Notes under the pieces: generated by a model
Database searches by the model: none
What the model was told of the DNA's origin: nothing
The model's input: the letters and a program-made list of their open reading frames with translations, nothing else
Made by a program: the position numbers and the translations under genes
From: DATFQE01 sp963738205
GTDB taxonomy: Bacteria; Actinomycetota; Thermoleophilia; Gaiellales; Gaiellaceae
Length of the DNA stretch: 64,000 nucleotides
Assembly (NCBI GenBank): GCA_963738205.1
Contig: CAVTVQ010000006.1
Location: forward strand, 1,054,001 to 1,118,000
Direction: 5' to 3'
In this document: positions 7,684 through 15,682 of the stretch, piece by piece
Layout of the letters: each line of letters starts with the position of its first letter
How positions within the stretch are numbered: the first letter of the stretch is position 1

Positions 7684-9747
7684 CTACGCGGCCGGCTCCC
7701 GATCCGCGAAGAAGCGGTCGACCTCGTCGTCCAGCGGGCCTCGCTCGTCGACGAGGTCGCCGGCTACGGCACGCGCGCGCTCGATCAGCTCGCGGTCGGC
7801 GCGCAGGCGTGTGAAGCGCAGATCCGAAAGACCGGCCTGGCGCGTGCCGAGCAGCTGGCCCTCGCCGCGGATGTCGAGGTCGACCTCGGCGAGCTCGAAC
7901 CCGTCCGTCGTCCGCACCATCGCCTCGAGCCGTTCCCGCGCGGAGTCGGTGAGATCCTCGCCGGGCCGCGACACGAGCAGGCAGTACGACTGCTCGGCAC
8001 CGCGCCCGACCCGCCCACGCAGCTGATGGAGCTGCGCGAGCCCGAAGCGATCGGCCTCCTGGATGATCATGATCGTTGCGTTCGGGACGTCCACGCCGAC
8101 CTCGATCACGGTCGTGGCAACGAGGACGTCCAGCTCGCGTGCCTTGAACTGCGCCATCAGGTCGCGTCGCTCGCCCGGCCGCAGCCGCCCGTGCAGGAGC
8201 CCGACACGGTAGCCGCGCAGCTCGCCCTTGCGGAGCCGTTCGGCCTCGCGCTCGGCTGCGCGTGCGAGCGACGTCTCCGACTCCTCGATCAGCGGGCAGA
8301 CGACGTAGGCCTGGCGGCCGTCGTCGAGGTGCCTGCGGAGACGCTTGTACGCCTCGGTCGAGCGCTCCTCGGTCACCCAGGCGGTGACGATCGGCTTGCG
8401 GTTCGCGGGGGGCTTCGCGATCTCGCTCACCGACAGGTCGCCGTAGACGGTCAGCGCGAGCGTGCGCGGGATCGGCGTGGCGGTCATGTGCAGCACGTGC
8501 GGCGACCGGCCGCCGGTGATCGCACGCCGCTGCTCGACGCCGAAGCGGTGCTGCTCGTCCACCACGGCCACGGCGACGTCCGACAGGTCGACGTCCTCCT
8601 GGATCAGCGCGTGCGTGCCGACGAGGATCAGCGCCCGCTGCGCGGCTGCCCGCTCGCGCGCCGGAACGGAGCTCGTCAGCAGGCCGCACGAGACGCCGAG
8701 CTCGCGGCAGAGCGGCTCGACGGTGAGGAAATGCTGCTCGGCGAGCGTCTCGGTCGGCGCCATCAGCGCCCCGCGGAAGCCCGCCTCTGCCGCGCGCAGC
8801 AGCGCGTAGAGCGCGACGACGGTCTTGCCCGAGCCGACGTCGCCCTGGAGCAGGCGCTCCATCGGGCTCGGCCGCCCGAGGTCGGCGTCGATCTCGGCAA
8901 TCGCTTGCTCCTGCCCCTCGGTGAGCGTGAACGGCAGCAGCGACCGGTAGCGGCCGACGAGCTCGCCCGGCTCGCCCAGCGTGGGCGCCGTCTGCGTCTC
9001 GCGGCCCTGGCGCCGGCGAGCGAGGCCCAGCTGGAACACGAGCAGCTCGTCGAACGCCAGCCGCCTCCGCCCCGCTTCCGCCTCGTCGAGTGACCCCGGC
9101 TGGTGCAGCGCGCGGAGCGCGTCCGAGCGTGTCGGCAGCCGCTCGCGCTCGCGCAGCTTGCTCGGGAGCGAGTCCCACTGCTCGCCGGCCGCGTCGAGAG
9201 CCGCCAGCACGAGCTCGCGGATGCGCTTCGGCGTCAGGTCCTCTGTCGCCGGGTAGACCGGCGCGAAGTCGGCAGTGGCCGCGCCGCCGTTCAGGTCGTA
9301 GGACTTGACGTTGAAGCCGTAGCGGCCGAGCGAGCCGCGCAGCCGCACGCGCGTGCCCGGCTGCAGCTTCTCCGCGAGCCACGCCTGGTTGAACCACGTC
9401 GCCTTGATCTCACCGGTGCCGTCGGAGACGCGAGCCTCGACCAAGGCGAGACGGCGGCGCGGCCGGCGTAGGTTGACCGTCCGCACCTCGCCGGCGATGG
9501 TGACCTCCTCCTCGGCCAGGACGTCGGCGATCGGCCGCTCGGGGACCGGCTCCTCGTAGCGGTACGGCCGATGCTCGATCACGTCGCGGACGGTGTGCAA
9601 CCCGAGGCGGCCGAGCTTCTTCGCGAGCGCCGGTCCGACGCGCGGAAGGGTCTCGACTCCCTGCTCGAGCGCAGCCGGCCGTGGCGCCGCGCGCGGGCGC
9701 GGCCAGCCCGTCGGCGCCGCCTTCCCCGCGAACGCCCGCGTCGCTAT
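7684..9747 (-). CDS. recG: ATP-dependent DNA helicase RecG
   Basis: Superfamily 2 branch-migration helicase that remodels stalled forks and Holliday junctions, about 687 aa. Helicase motifs are clear: Walker A LLQGDVGSGKTVVAL, the DEQH box VAVVDEQHRFG, the motif III region MTATPIPRTLAL, and the C-terminal QLRGRVGRG. The N-terminal wedge domain begins near LPRVGPALAKKLGRLGLHTV. No ATG, GTG or TTG precedes this conserved part in frame. The first candidate is an ATA that overlaps the upstream TAG (9747); a TTG at 9600 would cut into the conserved wedge region. The start is therefore unresolved. Confidence 0.9.
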   Translation of the reverse strand: MATRAFAGKAAPTGWPRPRAAPRPAALEQGVETLPRVGPALAKKLGRLGLHTVRDVIEHRPYRYEEPVPERPIADVLAEEEVTIAGEVRTVNLRRPRRRLALVEARVSDGTGEIKATWFNQAWLAEKLQPGTRVRLRGSLGRYGFNVKSYDLNGGAATADFAPVYPATEDLTPKRIRELVLAALDAAGEQWDSLPSKLRERERLPTRSDALRALHQPGSLDEAEAGRRRLAFDELLVFQLGLARRRQGRETQTAPTLGEPGELVGRYRSLLPFTLTEGQEQAIAEIDADLGRPSPMERLLQGDVGSGKTVVALYALLRAAEAGFRGALMAPTETLAEQHFLTVEPLCRELGVSCGLLTSSVPARERAAAQRALILVGTHALIQEDVDLSDVAVAVVDEQHRFGVEQRRAITGGRSPHVLHMTATPIPRTLALTVYGDLSVSEIAKPPANRKPIVTAWVTEERSTEAYKRLRRHLDDGRQAYVVCPLIEESETSLARAAEREAERLRKGELRGYRVGLLHGRLRPGERRDLMAQFKARELDVLVATTVIEVGVDVPNATIMIIQEADRFGLAQLHQLRGRVGRGAEQSYCLLVSRPGEDLTDSARERLEAMVRTTDGFELAEVDLDIRGEGQLLGTRQAGLSDLRFTRLRADRELIERARAVAGDLVDERGPLDDEVDRFFADREPAA

Positions 9748-11045
9748 TGCTGTTCGACCTCGCTCTCGGGCTCGGCGGCGGGGAGGAACTCGACGTCGAG
9801 CTGCTCGATGCGGGTCCCGTCCACCTCGACCACCCCGAACTTGAGCCCGTTCCAGAGGACCTCGTCGCCCTCCTCGGGCGCACGCCCGAGCGCGCCGAAC
9901 ACGAACCCGGCAAGCGTGTGGTAGTCGTCCTGCGGCAGCTCCACGTGGAACTGCTCGTTGAAGTCGTCGATCGGGAACGTCCCGTCGACCCGGAACGTCC
10001 GGTCGTCGATGCGCGTGAGCGACTCGTCCGGGAGGTCGTACTCGTCTTCGATCTCGCCGACGATCTCCTCGAGCAGGTCCTCGAGCGTGACGATCCCCTG
10101 CATCGAGCCATACTCGTCGACGACGATCGCCATGTGCTGGTTCGTGCGGCGGAACTCCGTCAGCAGTGCCGCCACGTCCTTGGTCTCGGGCACGAAGAAC
10201 GGGGGCCGCAGCAGCTCCTCGATCTCGACGTTGTCGATGCCCCGGTCGTAGAGCGCCTTGAAGAGGTCGCGCACGTGCAGGATCCCGATGATCTCGTCGA
10301 CCGAGCCGCGGTAGGCGGGGTAGCGCGTGTACGGCGAGTCGACGATCGCGTCGAGGCACTCCTGGGCCGGCAGGTCGACCGAGATCATGACGACCTCGGG
10401 GCGGGGCAGCATGACGTCGTGGGCCTCTTTCTCGGCGAAGTCGAAGGCCTTGTAGATCAGCTCCTGCTCCAGAGGCTCGACCGACCCCGACCTGCGGCCT
10501 TCGGCCACGATCAGCCGGATGTCTTCCTCGGTGGTGCCGAAGACGCCGGCGGGAGCCGGCCGGATCCCGAAGAGCCGGGAGATGGCGTACGCCGACACCT
10601 GCAACACCCAGACGAGTGGCTTTGCGACGCGGGCCAGGAGCGCGATCGGCGGAGCGAGGACGGTCGCCAGCGACTCGGCCCGCTGCAGGGCGATCGCCTT
10701 CGGCACCAGCTCGCCCAGCACGACGCTCAAGTACGTCAGCACCAGGAACGAGAGCACGAAGGCGAGCGTCGTGGCGACGATCGCGTCGAAGTAATCCTCG
10801 AGCAGCGGCGTGCCGATGGCACCCATCGCGATGCTGAAGACGGTGATCCCGACCTGGACCGTGCTGATGAAGACGACCGGCGTGTCCATCAGGCGCAGTG
10901 CCGCGCGGGCCCCGCGACTGCCGGCCCCGGCGCGCTTCTCGAGCCGCGATCGGCGCGCGGTGACGAGCGCGTACTCGCCGGCCACGAAGACAGCGTTCCC
11001 CAGCACCAGCAGGAAAATCAGCAGGATTCGGAGGAAGTCGCTCAC
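9744..11045 (-). CDS. CNNM/HlyC-CorC family membrane protein with CBS pair
   Basis: Predicted divalent-cation transport or regulation protein, 433 aa. It has an N-terminal DUF21 (CNNM) transmembrane domain over about residues 1-190. Two CBS domains follow (about 205-325), including MLPRPEVVMISVDLPAQECL and QHMAIVVDEYGSMQGIVTLE. A CorC/HlyC C-terminal domain runs about 345-425 (RVDGTFPIDDFNEQF). The GTG start at 11045 opens the divergent promoter region with the radical SAM gene. A TATACT hexamer 58 bases upstream may be its -10 element. Confidence 0.92.
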   Translation of the reverse strand: MSDFLRILLIFLLVLGNAVFVAGEYALVTARRSRLEKRAGAGSRGARAALRLMDTPVVFISTVQVGITVFSIAMGAIGTPLLEDYFDAIVATTLAFVLSFLVLTYLSVVLGELVPKAIALQRAESLATVLAPPIALLARVAKPLVWVLQVSAYAISRLFGIRPAPAGVFGTTEEDIRLIVAEGRRSGSVEPLEQELIYKAFDFAEKEAHDVMLPRPEVVMISVDLPAQECLDAIVDSPYTRYPAYRGSVDEIIGILHVRDLFKALYDRGIDNVEIEELLRPPFFVPETKDVAALLTEFRRTNQHMAIVVDEYGSMQGIVTLEDLLEEIVGEIEDEYDLPDESLTRIDDRTFRVDGTFPIDDFNEQFHVELPQDDYHTLAGFVFGALGRAPEEGDEVLWNGLKFGVVEVDGTRIEQLDVEFLPAAEPESEVEQQ

Positions 11046-11135
11046 GCCCCGCTCTCCGGGGCGCGGGGACTAGGCGGAAGGTCGTCGTCCAACGTCCGAC
11101 CCAGTATAGGCACCGCTTCGGGCATTCCGGCGTAG

Positions 11136-11149
11136 CGAACGTATGTTCG
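11136..11149. promoter_or_regulatory. LexA (SOS) box
   Basis: CGAACGTATGTTCG is a full match to the Gram-positive SOS operator CGAAC-N4-GTTCG used by Bacillus and mycobacterial LexA. It lies just before the probable start of the radical SAM gene at 11152, which would put that gene in the DNA-damage regulon. It could also affect the divergent CBS-protein gene. Confidence 0.75.
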
Positions 11150-11151
11150 TT

Positions 11152-12063
11152 ATGATCGCGCGCGTGCAGGATGTCGAGTACCGCGAGGAGCCGTGCCGGA
11201 GCGCTCTGAACCGTGTGCGCGGAATGCCGTTCGACTGGTCGCTCAACCCCTACATGGGCTGCGCGCACCAGTGCACGTTCTGTTACGTCCGCGCCTTCGA
11301 GAAGCGCGCCGACCGTCCCTCGGACGACCGCTACGGGCGCTCGATCCGGGTCAAGGTGAACGTTGCCGACGTCCTCCGCGCCGAGCTGGCCCGCCGATCG
11401 TGGCCGGGCGGCGGCGTCGCCATCGGGGCCGCGACCGACCCCTATCAGCCCGTCGAGGGGAAGTATCGGCTCACGCGTGCCTGCCTCGAGGTCCTGGGCG
11501 AGGCCGCGAACCCCTTCTCGCTGATCACCCGCGGCCCGATGGTGGTGCGCGACATCGACGTGCTCGTGGAGGCGGCTCGCCGCGCGGACGTCTCCGTGAT
11601 GTTCTCGGTGCCGACGCTCGACCCCGAGGTCTGGCGCACGACGGAGCCGGGAACCGCCCCGCCTCGCCAGCGGCTGCGCGCGCTGAGCCGGCTCGTCGAC
11701 GCGGGAATCAAGGCGGGCGTCGGCATGGCGCCGATCCTCCCCGGCCTTTCCGACCGGCCGGAGCAGCTCGAGGAGGTCGTGCGCGCGGCGCGCGAGGCGG
11801 GCGCCACGAGCATCTGGGCGAACCTGCTCTACCTCCGCCCCGGCACCCGCGAGCACTTCCTGGAAGCGCTCGCGCGCGACTGGCCGGACGAGCTCGAGCG
11901 CTACGAGCGCCTGTACGAGCGCCGGGCCTACCTGAAGAACGAGCAGACGCGCCCCGTCAAGGACACGGTGGACGATTTGCGGAAGCGTTACGGCATCGCC
12001 GACCGCAGGCCAGTGCGCATCGCTCGCGCCCCGCGCGAGGAGCAATTGTCACTCACAGTCTGA
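11152..12063 (+). CDS. Rv2578c-family radical SAM protein
   Basis: Radical SAM enzyme of about 303 aa. The cluster motif is CAHQCTFC (CX3CX2C) inside NPYMGCAHQCTFCYVRAFEK; the family is related to spore photoproduct lyase SplB. Other conserved blocks are GAATDPYQPVEGKYRLTR and LITRGPMVVRDIDVL. An ATG at 11143 falls inside the LexA box, so the ATG at 11152 or GTG at 11164 is a likelier start. From memory the mycobacterial homologue Rv2578c is also LexA-controlled, which fits a DNA-damage role. Substrate unknown. Confidence 0.88.
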   Translation: MIARVQDVEYREEPCRSALNRVRGMPFDWSLNPYMGCAHQCTFCYVRAFEKRADRPSDDRYGRSIRVKVNVADVLRAELARRSWPGGGVAIGAATDPYQPVEGKYRLTRACLEVLGEAANPFSLITRGPMVVRDIDVLVEAARRADVSVMFSVPTLDPEVWRTTEPGTAPPRQRLRALSRLVDAGIKAGVGMAPILPGLSDRPEQLEEVVRAAREAGATSIWANLLYLRPGTREHFLEALARDWPDELERYERLYERRAYLKNEQTRPVKDTVDDLRKRYGIADRRPVRIARAPREEQLSLTV

Positions 12064-12087
12064 TCCCGGTTCTACAATCCCCCGTAC

Positions 12088-12732
12088 GTGGCTCAGGAAG
12101 ATGGGTCTGCCGTCGAGAACGAGATCACCTGCCTGATCGTCGACGACCACGAGGTCGTCCGGGAGGGGTTGCGCCTGTCGCTGTCGCGGGCGACGAACAT
12201 CCGCGTCATCGGCGAGGCGTCTGACGGGAAGAGCGCCGTCGCGCTCGCGGAGCGCCGGCGGCCGGACATCGTGATCATGGACGTCCGCATGCCCGAGATG
12301 GACGGGCTCGAGGCGACCAAGCTCCTCGGCGAGCGCAACCCCGACATCCCCGTTTTGATCTTCACCGCCTACAGCGAGCGCAGCCTGCTCTCCCGCGGGC
12401 TCGACTCCGGCGCCAAGGGCTACATCCTCAAGGAGGCGCCGCACCAGACGCTCGTCCGCGCGATCGAGAAGGTGTCGTCGGGCGAGGTCTACGTCGACCC
12501 GGCCCTCATGCCTGCGTTCCTGCCCGGCAAGGGCGACGACATGCTCACCGGGCGCGAGCGCGAGATCCTGCAGCTGCTTGCCGATGGCATGTCCAACGCG
12601 GACGTGGCCGCGAAGCTCTTCATCAGCCAGGAGACCGTCAAGAGCCACGTGCGGCACATCCTCACCAAGCTCGAAGCGGACACGCGAACGCACGCCGTCG
12701 CGATTGCCCTTCGCGAAGCAATCATCGACTAG
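12088..12732 (+). CDS. NarL/FixJ-type response regulator
   Basis: Two-component regulator of 214 aa starting GTG. The receiver domain (about 12-130) has the phosphorylatable Asp in VIMDVRMPEMDG, preceded by LIVDDHEVVREGL. A LuxR-type helix-turn-helix ends the protein (LTGREREILQLLADGMSNAD, then ISQETVKSHVRHILTKL). The cognate kinase gene follows immediately, overlapping or nearly abutting its stop. Confidence 0.94.
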   Translation: MAQEDGSAVENEITCLIVDDHEVVREGLRLSLSRATNIRVIGEASDGKSAVALAERRRPDIVIMDVRMPEMDGLEATKLLGERNPDIPVLIFTAYSERSLLSRGLDSGAKGYILKEAPHQTLVRAIEKVSSGEVYVDPALMPAFLPGKGDDMLTGREREILQLLADGMSNADVAAKLFISQETVKSHVRHILTKLEADTRTHAVAIALREAIID

Positions 12733-12754
12733 CGCGGTCGCGCTGGTCGTCGCC

Positions 12755-13561
12755 GTGGTGACGGCGGCGCTCGTCTGCGTCGCCGGCCTGGCGCTCGACT
12801 CCGAGCCGCTGGCGCTCGGCGGGCTCGCTGCCGCGATCGTGGCCGCCGGCGCGCTCGGCGTCTACTTCGTGCTGAGCGAGCGGCGCCGAGGCGAGGAGGC
12901 GCTCGCCGAGGCGAAGGAGCGAGAGGCCGAGCGGGCGCGCATGTCCGATCTGGTCGTGACCGCCGAGCAGGAGGAGCGGCGGCGGCTCGCACTGTTCCTG
13001 CACGACGGCCCGGTGCAGTCGCTGGCCGGGATCGCGCTGATGCTGGACGCGGTCGCCGCGGGCGTCGAGGCCGGCCGGCTCGAAGAGGCCAGGAGCGTGC
13101 TCGCACAGTGCCTGGAGCGCCAGCGCGACACGATTCGCTCGCTGCGCGACTTGTCGTTCAACCTCGAGCCGGTCGTCCTGCGCGACCAGGGTTTCGGGCC
13201 GGCCGTTCAGGAGCTGGCGCAGCAGCTCGGGCTCGCTGAGGAGCTCCAGATCACGCTGGACGTTGCGGACGCAGAGGAGCTTGCCCAGCGAGCGCAGGTC
13301 ACGCTCTACCAGATCATCCGCGAGGCGCTCCACAACGCGATCCGCCGTAAGCCGTCCAAGATCGACGTTCGGATTGCGAACGTCGACGGCAGCGTCGAGG
13401 CGGTCGTGGCCGACAACGGGGCCGGCGAGCGGCGACGCGCCATCTACGACTCACTCGCCGAGCGGGCCCGCACGCTCAACGCCGAGCTCAGCGTCGAATC
13501 GAGCGACGACGGCGGCACGTCGGTTCGCGTGCTCCTGCCCGGCTACTCGGCTCGGCGCTAG
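12755..13561 (+). CDS. membrane histidine kinase (HisKA_3 / NarX-like) paired with upstream regulator
   Basis: Sensor kinase of about 268 aa. Two predicted helices near the N-terminus are followed by a short coiled coil and the HisKA_3 dimerisation helix with its phospho-acceptor in EERRRLALFLHDGPVQSLAG. The ATPase domain has an N-box (YQIIREALHNAI) and a partial G1 box (VADNGAGE), but the usual glycine-rich G2 box before the last helix is absent. GTG at 12755 is the likely start; a TTG at 12704 inside the regulator gene is possible. Almost no extracellular sensor loop is visible. Confidence 0.8.
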   Translation: MVTAALVCVAGLALDSEPLALGGLAAAIVAAGALGVYFVLSERRRGEEALAEAKEREAERARMSDLVVTAEQEERRRLALFLHDGPVQSLAGIALMLDAVAAGVEAGRLEEARSVLAQCLERQRDTIRSLRDLSFNLEPVVLRDQGFGPAVQELAQQLGLAEELQITLDVADAEELAQRAQVTLYQIIREALHNAIRRKPSKIDVRIANVDGSVEAVVADNGAGERRRAIYDSLAERARTLNAELSVESSDDGGTSVRVLLPGYSARR

Positions 13562-13579
13562 CGCTAGGATCGCGCCGCG

Positions 13580-13768
13580 ATGGCCGACAGTCACGTCCTC
13601 TTCATCTCGAAGCCAACGGGCTACGAGCTCCGCCAGGGGGAAGGCGACCCGCCGCCGGTCGGCGCAGCGCTCGAGATCGAGGAGACGCGCTACTTCGTGT
13701 CCAAGATCGGCAGCTCGCCGCTGCCGCAGGACCGCCGGCCGTGCGCGTACCTCCAGCGCTACCGCTGA
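13580..13768 (+). CDS. small conserved-looking hypothetical protein (62 aa)
   Basis: A 62-residue frame starting ATG 18 bases after the kinase stop and on the same strand. It is hydrophilic, with a central predicted beta-rich part (LEIEETRYFVSKIGSSPLP) and a basic end. Its stop overlaps the converging FAD-protein stop by ten bases. Codon use matches the neighbours. No family recognised; its position suggests co-transcription with the two-component pair. Confidence 0.5.
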   Translation: MADSHVLFISKPTGYELRQGEGDPPPVGAALEIEETRYFVSKIGSSPLPQDRRPCAYLQRYR

Positions 13769-14796
13769 TCCTCCGCGGCGACGAGCCCCAGAACGAGGGC
13801 TGAAGCCAGCCCGCTCGCGTAGCCGCCGGTCGAGATCCCCCCCGCGTCGGCGCCTGCGGCCCAGAGACCGTCCGCGCCCTCCACGCGCGCGTGCTCGTCG
13901 ACACGAAGGCCGCCGATCGTGTGCGTGATCGCGGCTCGGACCCTGACGGCGGCTCCGAGCGGTCGCGACTCAACCGCCCCGAGCCGTCGCGCATACGCGA
14001 CGCGCGTGGCGACATCGTCCTGGCGGAGCGTCTCCTCGTCGACGACGTAGGTCGCGGCAGCGCGCGGCTGCCGGGCGGTCGCCTGCACCACCCGCGTCTC
14101 CGACCAGTCGACCGGCTCGGCGAGGAACTCCTCGCCCTCGTCGTTGACGATCGTCGCCTTGGCCGCATAGAGCTGCGCAGCGGGGACGAAGTCCTCCTCG
14201 CCGAACGGCGCGTCGGGCATGTTCCGCCCGTAGAACTCGTCCATGCCCGCCGACAGCGAGCCGCCCCGCTCGAGCCCGGTACGGAGACCGTCGCCGGCGC
14301 TCCACGGGTTCGCGCGCAGGGGCAGCGGCGCAGCGGGTTCGATGTGCTCGGCCACGAGCTCGGGGCTGCCCTGGAAGCCGCCCGTAGCGAGGAGGAGCGC
14401 GTCGGCGTCGGCCGGCGCCGACTGACCGAGCCGGACGTCGCCGGCCGCGCGCACGAGCGTGTCCGTCAGTGCCCGTGGGTCGAAGCGCCGCCCAGTCGTC
14501 AACGGGTTCTCGGTCTCGGCCCGTGTGACCTCGGCTCCCAGTGACTCGAGCCAGTCGAGCGCCTCGTCGAGTCGCCCCCAGACGAGTCGCTGGAGCCCCT
14601 CGTCGCCGCCCGGGCACTGGCGCCGGAACTCGTCGAAGCTGGAGTACCGCCAGATCACGCAGCTCGACAGCAGCATCGAGCCGCCCGGCCGCGTGCCTTT
14701 CTCGTGGACGACCGCCTCGCCACCCAGCTGGCGGGCGCGCGCAGCCGCGACGAGCCCGGCCATGCCCGCTCCGGCGACGGTTAGAGCTCGTTTCAG
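13759..14796 (-). CDS. FAD-dependent oxidoreductase (FAD_binding_2 / succinate dehydrogenase flavoprotein-like), CTG start proposed
   Basis: Flavoprotein of about 345 aa related to the fumarate reductase and ketosteroid-dehydrogenase group. The dinucleotide-binding GxGxxG (VAGAGMAGLVAA) is complete only if translation starts at a CTG at 14796, which has GAGG seven bases upstream; the first ATG at 14763 would cut the motif. The C-terminal FAD motif GLWAAGADAGGISTGGYASG is intact. It is shorter than typical members (450-550 aa), lacking much of the capping domain. Substrate unknown. Confidence 0.75.
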   Translation of the reverse strand: MKRALTVAGAGMAGLVAAARARQLGGEAVVHEKGTRPGGSMLLSSCVIWRYSSFDEFRRQCPGGDEGLQRLVWGRLDEALDWLESLGAEVTRAETENPLTTGRRFDPRALTDTLVRAAGDVRLGQSAPADADALLLATGGFQGSPELVAEHIEPAAPLPLRANPWSAGDGLRTGLERGGSLSAGMDEFYGRNMPDAPFGEEDFVPAAQLYAAKATIVNDEGEEFLAEPVDWSETRVVQATARQPRAAATYVVDEETLRQDDVATRVAYARRLGAVESRPLGAAVRVRAAITHTIGGLRVDEHARVEGADGLWAAGADAGGISTGGYASGLASALVLGLVAAEDQR

Positions 14797-14958
14797 TGTG
14801 AGGCCTCGTCGCCGGGGTGCGATGGGCGGTGCGAGGCAACGACGCAGGGAGCGTTCGTGCGCGAAGCCAGGACGCGTAGCGTGCGACTGAGGAGGCCGTC
14901 CTCGCGCCGTCCAGCGCGGCCCGGCGACTCAGGCGTCATGCTGAAGCGAGCTCTTTGT

Positions 14959-15612
14959 TCAGACGAGCGAGAAGGTCGGCTTGTGCTCGACGTACTCGAG
15001 CTTCACGTGCTCGGGGAGCCAGACGAAGACGGCGAGCGTGTTCGCTGCGTCGACGTAGTCGGCGACCTCGATGCCGACGTTCTCGGCCTCGTTCTTATGC
15101 TCTTCGGCCGAGTCGACGAGAACGGCGAGGTGGTTCAGCAGCGGCCGCTCCGGGTCGCCTGGATCGCCCGGGTGAAGCTCGATGTATGCGCCGCCCACCT
15201 CGACACGCGGATGCCCTTCCGCACTCGGCTCGGCGGGCTTGAAGCCGTAGCGCTCGTACTCGCGCGCAGTCGCCTTCGGGTCGGCGGAGAAGAGCGCCAC
15301 GTGGTCGAGGTCGTACTCCGAGTCCGTCTCCGCCTCCACGAGCCGAACCTCGAGATCCTCGCCCGCGTTCACCGGTCCGGGGTCGTTTGCGAGGGTCGAC
15401 ACCCGCAGCGCCACGTGCTTCAGCGCGCCGCGCTCACGTGGGCCTTCGGCGTCGAACAGCGTCAGCTTCCCGCGACGGGCGTCATGACCGATGAGCGTGA
15501 AACGGTCGGTGCGCTCGATGACATGCATGTCGAACGCGGCCAGCAGCTTCTCCGCGACGGCGTCGCGGCCGGCGATCCAGAGAGCGACGTGGTCGAGCGT
15601 TTTGGGCGTCAT
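14959..15612 (-). CDS. VOC-superfamily (glyoxalase/dioxygenase-like) protein
   Basis: A 217-aa protein with two vicinal-oxygen-chelate modules. The first starts KTLDHVALWIAGRD (residues 4-17). The second carries YDLDHVALFSADPKATAREY near residue 100 and ends ELHPGDPGDPERPLLNHLAV. The conserved His and Glu positions could bind a metal. It lies 70 bases downstream of the intein-bearing ferredoxin gene on the same strand. The specific reaction is not readable. Confidence 0.75.
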   Translation of the reverse strand: MTPKTLDHVALWIAGRDAVAEKLLAAFDMHVIERTDRFTLIGHDARRGKLTLFDAEGPRERGALKHVALRVSTLANDPGPVNAGEDLEVRLVEAETDSEYDLDHVALFSADPKATAREYERYGFKPAEPSAEGHPRVEVGGAYIELHPGDPGDPERPLLNHLAVLVDSAEEHKNEAENVGIEVADYVDAANTLAVFVWLPEHVKLEYVEHKPTFSLV

Positions 15613-15682
15613 CCGACCAGCATAGTCACGGGCGTCAGGCCGACGGCGACCCTCACTTCCTGGAGTCCCGAAAGCGCGTTTC

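Noticed and set aside
7384..9397. Long alternative frames opposite or overlapping recG as novel genes
   Set aside because: Their products are Arg/Ala/Pro-rich without hydrophobic core or motifs, typical shadows in 70% G+C coding DNA.
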